Notes under the pieces: model-generated
Database searches by the model: none
Told to the model about the DNA's origin: nothing
What the model saw: only the letters and a program-made list of their open reading frames with translations
Shown here: one piece after another, positions 21,285 through 26,943 of the stretch
Position numbering within the stretch: the first letter of the stretch is position 1
Layout of the letters: each line of letters starts with the position of its first letter
Translations under genes and position numbers: made by a program
From: a virus
DNA length: 26,943 nucleotides
IMG/VR virus record: IMGVR_UViG_3300030616_000416
Coordinates: 1 to 26,943 of that record
Reading direction: 5' to 3' (one strand)

Positions 21285-22164
21285 CAAGTGGGGCTGGGCC
21301 TATGACCGCATAGCTCAGGGGCTTATCAAATTCAATAAGTCAGAACACGAGTTTGAGGTCTTTGCAGCGAAGACGGACGCGAAGAAAATCAAGCGGTCGA
21401 AGGCTGACAGATTCCTCGTGATGGGTTATCAATATTGGGACAAGGTGGACTTTCTGCCCAAGGACAGAACCTTCGTTGGGGTACACGGGCACCATCAGTG
21501 GGACGGACACAAGACCACCCCGACCGAGGACGTGCTTCCGCCGAATGATCTTCACGAGTTTCTTTCCACTTTCCGGGGGGTGAATGTTGTCTCAGAACGA
21601 TTGCACAGACTGTTTCCATACGCATCCTATACCCCAAACGGAGTCGATGTGGGGCTGTTTCGGCGCGAGCGTGTGCCGTGCCATTATTCTGGTGGTGGCA
21701 AGATGAAGATCGGTTGTGCGTATAACCCCAAACATGATTGGCGTAAGGGTGTCAAAGAGTTTGTTGAACCAGCGTTAAATATGGAGTATGGTAGTGATGG
21801 GTATGATGATGACTGGATGGACAATGACGAGTATGAGCTTTGTTTGGCTCCAAGAAATCTAGCACTGTATGAAATGCCGGCATGGTATAACACGATTGAT
21901 ATATATGTGTGTGCGTCATCCAGCGAAGGGCTTAGCCTTTCAGTCTTAGAGGCGCTGGCCTGTGGGAGAGGCATTGTTTCTACGATACCAAACGAAATAG
22001 AGGCACAAGACGTTGTGGCCAGAACCGTGCCGGACATTCGAGAGGGAATTGAGTGTTGCCTTGAGTATCCCAAACCAGAATCTGACAGAGCAATTCAAGA
22101 AGCCAAGGAGAGGTGGTCATGGGAGAAGAGATGCGGAGAATGGACAAGGTTCTTGGAGGGATGA
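21262..22164 (+). CDS. GT4-like glycosyltransferase
   Basis: A 300-aa protein starts at GTG 21262, inside the previous gene. The N-domain starts RICLIIDKWGWAYDRIAQGL, a typical GT4 opening. VNVVSERLHRLF then YTPNGVDVGLF mark the linker. After an acidic insert (about 177-192, many Asp and Tyr) come WYNTIDIYVCASSSEGLSLSVLEALACG (split; Glu222 and Glu230), which is the donor-binding signature, and GIVSTIPNEIEA. The acidic insert is unusual for GT4 and may be a loop specific to this phage. GGAGGG at its 3' end serves the following gene. Confidence 0.87.
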   Translation: MRICLIIDKWGWAYDRIAQGLIKFNKSEHEFEVFAAKTDAKKIKRSKADRFLVMGYQYWDKVDFLPKDRTFVGVHGHHQWDGHKTTPTEDVLPPNDLHEFLSTFRGVNVVSERLHRLFPYASYTPNGVDVGLFRRERVPCHYSGGGKMKIGCAYNPKHDWRKGVKEFVEPALNMEYGSDGYDDDWMDNDEYELCLAPRNLALYEMPAWYNTIDIYVCASSSEGLSLSVLEALACGRGIVSTIPNEIEAQDVVARTVPDIREGIECCLEYPKPESDRAIQEAKERWSWEKRCGEWTRFLEG

Positions 22165-22728
22165 ATGGCACTATTTAAGCATTTCTTTAAGAACCGTGAT
22201 GGTCTGTCGTTTGTACAAATTGGCGCAAATGATGGGGTGGACTTTGTTCGTGAGCGCGTGTTGACCTTCGGGTGGCGTGGGGTTTTCGTTGAGCCGATTC
22301 CACACATATTTAAACGGCTGAAAGAAACCTATCGGGGAGTTGGGGGGCTGGCGTTTGAGAATGTTGCTATTGCCGAGTCCGCCGGAACCAAGGACTTTCA
22401 TGTGTGTGATGGACACGAGGTGTGTAGTGGCCTTGAGATTGTTCATCCCAAGGTAAGTCGTCATCCGTTTCACACTATTCGGGTTAAGTGCATTACAATT
22501 TCCCAGTTGTTTGAGCGTTACGGCATAGAGCGCCTTGATGTGTTGGTAATTGACACCGAGGGGTATGATGGCAAGATAATCAAGAGCATGGATTTCAACG
22601 TAAGACCCAAGGTGCTGATATATGAAAGCAAGGATCTGCCTGATAATGATGAGGTGAGGGCGCTGCTTAAGGGGCAGGGGTACAAATTTCGTCCATTCAG
22701 TAACAACACGGTGGCATATCTAAAATGA
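22165..22728 (+). CDS. FkbM-family methyltransferase (second, short)
   Basis: A 187-aa protein starts at ATG 22165 immediately after the previous stop, with GGAGGG at 22155-22160. The AdoMet loop FVQIGANDG is at 16-24, the acidic strand GVFVEPIP at 39-46, and the hallmark LVIDTEGYDGKII follows at about 127-139. It lacks the N-terminal extension of the FkbM protein at 16697 and is among the shorter members. Probably a sugar O-methyltransferase. Its TGA overlaps ATG 22725. Confidence 0.88.
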   Translation: MALFKHFFKNRDGLSFVQIGANDGVDFVRERVLTFGWRGVFVEPIPHIFKRLKETYRGVGGLAFENVAIAESAGTKDFHVCDGHEVCSGLEIVHPKVSRHPFHTIRVKCITISQLFERYGIERLDVLVIDTEGYDGKIIKSMDFNVRPKVLIYESKDLPDNDEVRALLKGQGYKFRPFSNNTVAYLK

Positions 22729-23354
22729 AAACATTGGCAATATATGGGTGTGGGTATAGTCTGAACGAATTGTCTGATGAGCAGTGGGATGAGCTTCGTC
22801 AGTTTGATTCTATTGGTGTGAACTGGTTTGTGTTTCAGCGGTGGATCGAGCCTACTTACATGCTGGTTGGAGACATTCGGCACGACAGGAAGATAGCCAA
22901 GTTGGGACATACGCTTGAAGAAGCATTTGAGATATACGTCAAAGAGGCTTCTGCGCCGTGCTACAAGAACACAATTTTTGTGGCACGAGATTATCAAATG
23001 CCGATGCTTGGAAACCTGAGAATGTGTGAATATGTCCCAGATCGGGAGTGGAGGGCATCTAGCATAACCCAATGTCTTCATTGGGCGGTCAAAAATGGAT
23101 ATGAGCGAGCATTGGTTGCTGGAGTGGACTTGTATGACTATCGTTTTTTCTTCTTGGAACACGAACAAGTCAGGAACTATGGGTTGGTTGGGGGCGGTTG
23201 GGCAAAGAGAAAAATTCACGGTCGCCATCAGGCATATAACAAAATGAAGAAGTGGTTTAAGAGTGGGGTGTGCAAGATTCCGATTTACTGCTACAATCCC
23301 AAGTCACTCATGTTTGATTTTCCGGGGACAAAATCATGGTTGCAGCAATCCTGA
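22725..23354 (+). CDS. GT42-like (CstII-like) sialyltransferase
   Basis: This 209-aa protein shows the best match of the three to Campylobacter CstII-type sialyltransferases. IYGCGYSLNEL (6-16) stands where CstII has GNGPSLKEI. GVNWF with Asn33 matches the CMP-binding Asn. SSITQCLHWAVKNGYERALVAGVDLYD (split; Ser112-113, GVDLY 133-137) matches the SG-helix-GIDFY block. GRHQAYNKMKKW with His168 matches the catalytic His region, and IPIYCYNPKSL (185-195) matches the IKLYCLCPNSL end of the domain. It would use CMP-activated nonulosonate. It lacks the C-terminal membrane-associated tail of CstII. The two FkbM genes and a second cytidylyltransferase are near. Confidence 0.75.
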   Translation: MKTLAIYGCGYSLNELSDEQWDELRQFDSIGVNWFVFQRWIEPTYMLVGDIRHDRKIAKLGHTLEEAFEIYVKEASAPCYKNTIFVARDYQMPMLGNLRMCEYVPDREWRASSITQCLHWAVKNGYERALVAGVDLYDYRFFFLEHEQVRNYGLVGGGWAKRKIHGRHQAYNKMKKWFKSGVCKIPIYCYNPKSLMFDFPGTKSWLQQS

Positions 23355-24007
23355 TTGGTCGCAAGGGGTCGAAGGGGTTTCCCGGCAAGAACACCCATGT
23401 GGTCTGCGGTAGGCCAATGTGTGAGTGGCCTCTGCTTGCGGCTCAGAAGATGGTGGACAAGATATACTACTCCACCGACGATGAAGATGTACACGAGATT
23501 GCAAAAGCCTATGGGGAGAGGTTGCATCGCCCCCCGGAACTGGCAACTGATGAGGCTCTGGGCGAGGATGTATACCAGCATTGTGCGGCGCGAGTGGTTG
23601 AGCCAATACTGGTGTTGTTGATGGCCAACGCCCCGACAGTTGCAGATTTCCACATTGCTGACGGGTTGCGGGCACTTCAGGATGGATATGCCTCAGCTTG
23701 TACGGTGTCGAAGTACAACATGTTTCACCCAACAAGAGCAAGGGTGCGCGGGGAAAGCCTGTGGCATTACCATCATGGCGGCGCGAGTTGTGATCGTAAT
23801 TCTGCCGGTGATGCTTGGTTCTATGATTGTGGGTGTGCTGTGGTGAGAAGGGAGAACATGAGTATGCTTCACAGTGGGCTTCCCCCACAGCGGTGGCTCC
23901 ATGTGCCGTGCTATGGCATTGAGAACGAGGCGGGGATAGACGTGGATTACGAATGGCAACTTGGGCAGGTTGAGTGGTGGCTGAGGAGGTATGCAAAATG
24001 CGCGTAG
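23336..24007 (+). CDS. NeuA-like cytidylyltransferase (second, divergent copy)
   Basis: This 223-aa protein has the same scaffold as the NeuA-like protein at 13427 with different residues. AILIGRKGSKGFPGKN (4-19) is the CTP-binding signature. YYSTDDEDVHEI, RPPELATDEALGEDVYQH, LLMANAPTV in place of LQATSPL, and GIDVDYEWQLGQVEWWL (200-216), which provides the two metal-binding Asp, follow. It starts at ATG 23336 with GGGGA upstream and overlaps the GT42-like gene by 19 bases. The pairing with a sialyltransferase-like gene suggests a CMP-sugar different from the first. The substrate could be a nonulosonate or Kdo-like acid. Confidence 0.82.
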   Translation: MVAAILIGRKGSKGFPGKNTHVVCGRPMCEWPLLAAQKMVDKIYYSTDDEDVHEIAKAYGERLHRPPELATDEALGEDVYQHCAARVVEPILVLLMANAPTVADFHIADGLRALQDGYASACTVSKYNMFHPTRARVRGESLWHYHHGGASCDRNSAGDAWFYDCGCAVVRRENMSMLHSGLPPQRWLHVPCYGIENEAGIDVDYEWQLGQVEWWLRRYAKCA

Positions 24008-25335
24008 TTCTCATTTCTCCACAATACCGAATACTGCATTCTCCAGTAAGTGATTTGTCCAAGAATGTTCATAGGAGGGCGCAGCCCAATTTGGCGCTTG
24101 CCATACTTGCCACTACCCTGAATCGTGCGGGGTATGAGGTTTTGTATTTGGACAGCGTAATTGAGGGCATTGATCAAACCATTCGCTTCGATGAGGAAAC
24201 AGACTATTATGGACTGATGCCAGACGGTATCCGGCGCCGGGTGGAAGAATTCAGTCCAGACTTGATTGCCATTACTTGTCTGACAACCAGCCAATACCCC
24301 CTTGTACGGGCTGTGTATTTTGAATTGCTTTCGCTTGGTATTCCCATTATCATTGGGGGAAACCATGCCAGCCTCAATGCTCGTGATGTCAGGGAGCTTG
24401 GGTTTCATTCCGTTGTGTGCGGGGAGGCGGATCAGAAGATTCTGGAGGTTGTTGACCGACTGAACAGTTTGCCCGACATTGTTCACCTTGGGCGGTTAGA
24501 CGATTTGGACAAAAGCCCCCAGATAGATTGGTCACTTTTGCCAATGGAAAAGTATTGGACAAAAGCTCTTCCCCAAAATCCATTTCCCAAGAGTCGAAAG
24601 ACCATCCTCTATGAGACATCGCGGGGCTGCCCGGAACATTGTGTTTTCTGTTCTACGGCGAACCACTTCGGCCACAAGTTTCGTCCGAAATCGGCACGGC
24701 GCGTGGTGCAAGATATTACGGAGGCGGTTCGCACTACGGGGATTGAGGAGGTGCAGTTTTGTGATGACAGCATGGGGGTAAATCGCACTCGGTTCATGGA
24801 CATATGCGAGGGGCTAAAGCCTCTTGGCATACATCTGTGCAACCCTTCTGGAATCAGGTTCTACATAAAGAAAGAGTCTGAGCTGCGAGAAACATTTGCC
24901 ACGATGCGGGATGCGGGGTTTTACCAGATGACATTTGCTGTTGAAAGCGGCAACGAATATATCCTCAATACGGTAATCAAGAAGCGCCTTGATCTTGAAT
25001 GGACACGGAAAGCGATAGGCGTTGCAAAAGACTACTTCAAAGTACACGCATTTTTCATCATTGGATTGCCGGGGGAAACCGAAGAGCAAATCAACGATAC
25101 CTTGCGCTACGCGAAAGATATCAAGGTGGACAGCTATTCGCTGTCGCTGGCGCAACCGTTTCCATCCACAGAGCTGTGGAGGATTTGCCGTCGCGGGGGG
25201 TGGATGGTTCCGGGCACCAAAGAGTCAGACATGTTGTTGGGAAAACAGGTGATTCGCAGGGACGATGGTTTGGACTTGGTATCTATCGCGGAGGACGCTC
25301 TTGAACGACTGGCTGGTAATAGCAACAGGCCCTAG
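23998..25335 (+). CDS. B12-binding radical SAM enzyme
   Basis: This 445-aa protein is read from ATG 23998 with GAGGAGG at 23983-23989; an earlier in-frame GTG at 23974 lies before the Shine-Dalgarno. Residues about 1-150 form a cobalamin-binding-type domain (RAQPNLALAILATTLNRAGY, then PDLIAITCLTTSQYP, IIIGGNHASL, VVCGEADQ). The radical SAM core has RGCPEHCVFC with Cys211, Cys215 and Cys218 (CxxxCxxC) for the 4Fe-4S cluster, followed by QFCDDSMG, FAVESGNEYIL and FFIIGLPGETEEQI. This architecture is shared by class B radical SAM methylases and ring-forming enzymes. Acting on a sugar or sugar-linked intermediate would fit the locus but is not shown. Confidence 0.92.
   Translation: MRVVLISPQYRILHSPVSDLSKNVHRRAQPNLALAILATTLNRAGYEVLYLDSVIEGIDQTIRFDEETDYYGLMPDGIRRRVEEFSPDLIAITCLTTSQYPLVRAVYFELLSLGIPIIIGGNHASLNARDVRELGFHSVVCGEADQKILEVVDRLNSLPDIVHLGRLDDLDKSPQIDWSLLPMEKYWTKALPQNPFPKSRKTILYETSRGCPEHCVFCSTANHFGHKFRPKSARRVVQDITEAVRTTGIEEVQFCDDSMGVNRTRFMDICEGLKPLGIHLCNPSGIRFYIKKESELRETFATMRDAGFYQMTFAVESGNEYILNTVIKKRLDLEWTRKAIGVAKDYFKVHAFFIIGLPGETEEQINDTLRYAKDIKVDSYSLSLAQPFPSTELWRICRRGGWMVPGTKESDMLLGKQVIRRDDGLDLVSIAEDALERLAGNSNRP
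25290..25294 (+). promoter_or_regulatory. Shine-Dalgarno deciding TTG 25301
   Basis: GGAGG lies 6 bases before TTG 25301. The protein from this TTG begins MNDWLVIATGPS, with the family's first strand at the very start, so the 12-residue longer frame from 25265 is unlikely. Confidence 0.6.
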
Positions 25336-25849
25336 TGTTGGGGCTTATGCTGACGTAATTCGTGCTTTTGCAGATGGGAAAACCACCATAGGTGTACACC
25401 ACTTGGCGGGACGTTTTGTTCCCGACTATCACCTGTTTGTTTCAAAGAAGCGATACAAAAAGTACGGTAAGTATGTGAATCCCAAAAGCACCCTGGTTTT
25501 GACCAGCAAGATGGGTGGCCATTTTGATGTGGAGAACGAGTATCCATCTTCTGTGGGGTCGATTGAATTTTTTGACGGCCGCGTAGTAAGCAGGGGGGCG
25601 TCCGGTGGGGTGCTGGCTGCTGCATATGCAATCATGTTGGGGGCGCAGCGGGTGTTTATCGCCGGAATGGACGGATATAGTGATGGGGCAGGTCACCATT
25701 ACAAGGAGAAAGACAATTCTTGGAGTCGGCTCATGGAACACGAGGCTGCGACGCCAATGATTCTCAGGGATTTGAATAAGATTGTGCTGGTGACAATTAT
25801 TACGCCGACAGTATACCAAGAATACTACGTGGGATTTGAACACAATTAA
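25301..25849 (+). CDS. Sialyltransferase/DUF115-fold protein (third), short
   Basis: A 182-aa protein read from TTG 25301. LVIATGPSV (5-13) keeps the GPS loop that binds the nucleotide in GT42 and DUF115/MptE-like proteins. GVHHL replaces the Asn seen in the other two. RGASGGVLAAAYAIMLGAQRVFIAGMDGYSDG (split; SGG 101-103, AGMDGY 121-126) matches the SG-helix-GIDFY block, and GHH at 131-133 gives candidate catalytic His residues. It is the shortest of the three and ends soon after. The AGMDGY form is closer to DUF115-type proteins near nonulosonate and O-antigen genes than to CstII. It could be a transferase or a non-catalytic partner. Confidence 0.6.
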   Translation: MNDWLVIATGPSVGAYADVIRAFADGKTTIGVHHLAGRFVPDYHLFVSKKRYKKYGKYVNPKSTLVLTSKMGGHFDVENEYPSSVGSIEFFDGRVVSRGASGGVLAAAYAIMLGAQRVFIAGMDGYSDGAGHHYKEKDNSWSRLMEHEAATPMILRDLNKIVLVTIITPTVYQEYYVGFEHN

Positions 25850-25863
25850 CCAGGGGTGAACAG

Positions 25864-26670
25864 ATGAATGTGTACTGCAACACGGCCATGTGTGAGATTG
25901 AAAGCAACTGTGAGAAACAGGATGCGGTGATGCTTCTTCAGGGGGCACGGAAGGTGGACTTGGACGAGTTTCCCAGCCTGAAGTACATGTACCGTGCCGG
26001 GATTGGAAGCGAGAACCTACCCCTTGAACAGATTGCCGAACGGGGGGTAAGGGTATGGTTCCCCCCAATGGGGGTAAGAGAAGAGATATCAAAGGCCGTG
26101 GCAGAGTTGACGGTGGCCTTTATCATGCACGCAGCCACGTTGGACAAGTCAGACTTGGGTGAGTGGCACCGCTACAAGCGGGGCAGTTTGGTGGACAAGA
26201 AGATTCTGGTGATTGGAAATGGGCACATTGGCTCCAAGGTGGAGGCCATGCTGCCGTCTCGAACAATGGTGTATGACATCAAAAGCTCCATGCCTAACGA
26301 GCTTGAGAAGTTTGCACGGGCAGCAGACATTGTGACCATTCACATACCGGCCAAGTGTATCAATCTTGGTACATCTGTGGCGTACAATCACCACTTCATT
26401 GACGCGGAGAAGCTGTCGTGGCTGAAGAACGGGGCGGCGGTGGTGAACACCAGCCGTGGTGACATTGTGGACGTGGATGCCATGTATGATTGGCTGATGG
26501 ACACGGACGGGGTGTACTATGCTGACGTGCATGATCCCGAGCCGTACAACGGGCTGTTTGACGATGAGGGGTGCAGGTTCTACGGAACGCCCCACATGGC
26601 TTCGTATACCGAGCGGGTGGTGGACAGGAACACGGAATTTGCCAAGGAGTTGATGGGGGCGCTTGAGTGA
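25864..26670 (+). CDS. D-isomer-specific 2-hydroxyacid dehydrogenase-like, NAD-binding
   Basis: A 268-aa protein starts at ATG 25864 with AGGGGTGA upstream, after a 14-base gap. YRAGIGSENLPLEQIAERGV and SKAVAELTVAFIM are the usual linker elements. The Rossmann loop is VIGNGHIGS with GxGxxG at 118-123. Later, VVNTSRGDIVDVDAM, DVHDPEPYNGLF and YGTPHMASYT carry the conserved Arg, acidic and His residues of the family active site. At 268 aa it is shorter than standard members (about 310-330 aa) because the substrate domain is reduced. It would interconvert a 2-keto acid and a D-2-hydroxy acid. Its place in the glycan pathway is unknown, but it could make a lactate-type substituent. Confidence 0.85.
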   Translation: MNVYCNTAMCEIESNCEKQDAVMLLQGARKVDLDEFPSLKYMYRAGIGSENLPLEQIAERGVRVWFPPMGVREEISKAVAELTVAFIMHAATLDKSDLGEWHRYKRGSLVDKKILVIGNGHIGSKVEAMLPSRTMVYDIKSSMPNELEKFARAADIVTIHIPAKCINLGTSVAYNHHFIDAEKLSWLKNGAAVVNTSRGDIVDVDAMYDWLMDTDGVYYADVHDPEPYNGLFDDEGCRFYGTPHMASYTERVVDRNTEFAKELMGALE

Positions 26671-26943
26671 AGTATTTGTTTCTCAGAGGCAAGGTCGATA
26701 AGCGCACCCAGCAGGTGCGTACATTGGCCGAATCAAGCGACATGTGGACACACTTGGCGTTTGGCCTTGGGGAAGTGGTTGAGTTGTGGTACTGGGGGGG
26801 TGACAGGGTACACCGGTATGGGCCTGGATTGGTTGAGCGCTGGATACCCGATTTTAAGCGTTCTGAGCTGCCTGACTACCGACCTGATGTTATCATATGC
26901 CGGGGTGGTTTCCCTCAGTACAAACACGTCCTACGGCGGTTTG
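26667..26943 (+). CDS. Partial gene: start of a probable GT-B glycosyltransferase
   Basis: An open frame starts at GTG 26667 (GTGA overlap with the dehydrogenase stop) and runs off the right edge after 92 codons. It begins KYLFLRGKVDKRTQQV, then GLGEVVELWYWGG, and later LPDYRPDVIICRGG. This order of a first strand, a polar loop, a helix and a PDVII strand is typical of the N-terminal domain of GT-B enzymes. A run of seven G is at 26794-26800. The product cannot be named without the C-terminal half. Confidence 0.5.
   Translation, partial: MKYLFLRGKVDKRTQQVRTLAESSDMWTHLAFGLGEVVELWYWGGDRVHRYGPGLVERWIPDFKRSELPDYRPDVIICRGGFPQYKHVLRRF

Overview
The window looks like a piece of a tailed-phage (Caudoviricetes) genome, probably a large or metagenomic one. 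It opens with a large terminase subunit (TerL) that has recognisable ATPase and nuclease motifs. Every convincing gene is on the + strand. Genes are packed almost without gaps, and many start inside the previous stop codon (ATGA, GTGA, TTGA or TAATG overlaps). Purine-rich Shine-Dalgarno (SD) sequences sit before most starts, including many GTG and TTG starts. This points to a bacterial host that uses SD initiation and the standard genetic code. The host cannot be named from this sequence. No tRNA, rRNA, CRISPR array, integrase or convincing promoter was seen.

Region 1 (1-3479) is the packaging and small-gene region: a small helix-turn-helix-like protein, a possible overlapping small gene, TerL (774 aa with an extra C-terminal region), a GNAT acetyltransferase, an unknown 81-aa protein, and three very short, very basic proteins joined by overlapping stop/start codons. 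No portal, capsid or tail gene follows TerL in this window.

Region 2 (3476-12063) begins a long glycan locus. It holds a LicD-like transferase, GT-A, GT2, PF11316-like, GT9 and GT4 glycosyltransferases, a RlaP-like nucleotidyltransferase and a first sialyltransferase-fold protein. A DNA methyltransferase with a Cys7-Gly4 tract interrupts it and is followed by a TTCG-loop hairpin. After the GT9 gene lies a degenerate second copy of that gene's 3' end, which looks like a recombination scar.

Region 3 (12045-25849) is the core. It contains a NeuB-type nonulosonate synthase that lacks the usual C-terminal SAF domain, two different NeuA-like cytidylyltransferases, two GT42/sialyltransferase-like proteins (a third lies just upstream), several GT-B and GT-A transferases including a tandem duplicated pair, two FkbM methyltransferases, a B12-binding radical SAM enzyme, and three small ParB/sulfiredoxin-fold proteins placed among them. 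One GT-A gene carries a second protein-like reading frame (18556-18807). Region 4 (25864-26943) has a D-2-hydroxyacid dehydrogenase-like gene and the start of another protein that runs off the end.

Taken together, the phage appears to encode about 18 glycosyltransferase-like proteins plus enzymes to make, activate, transfer and methylate a sialic-acid-like (nonulosonic) sugar. The likely product is a complex glycan on the virion, on the host surface or on DNA; the sequence does not say which. No UDP-GlcNAc 2-epimerase (NeuC) is visible, so the NeuB substrate must come from the host or from elsewhere in the genome. All family calls are from motifs read by eye.
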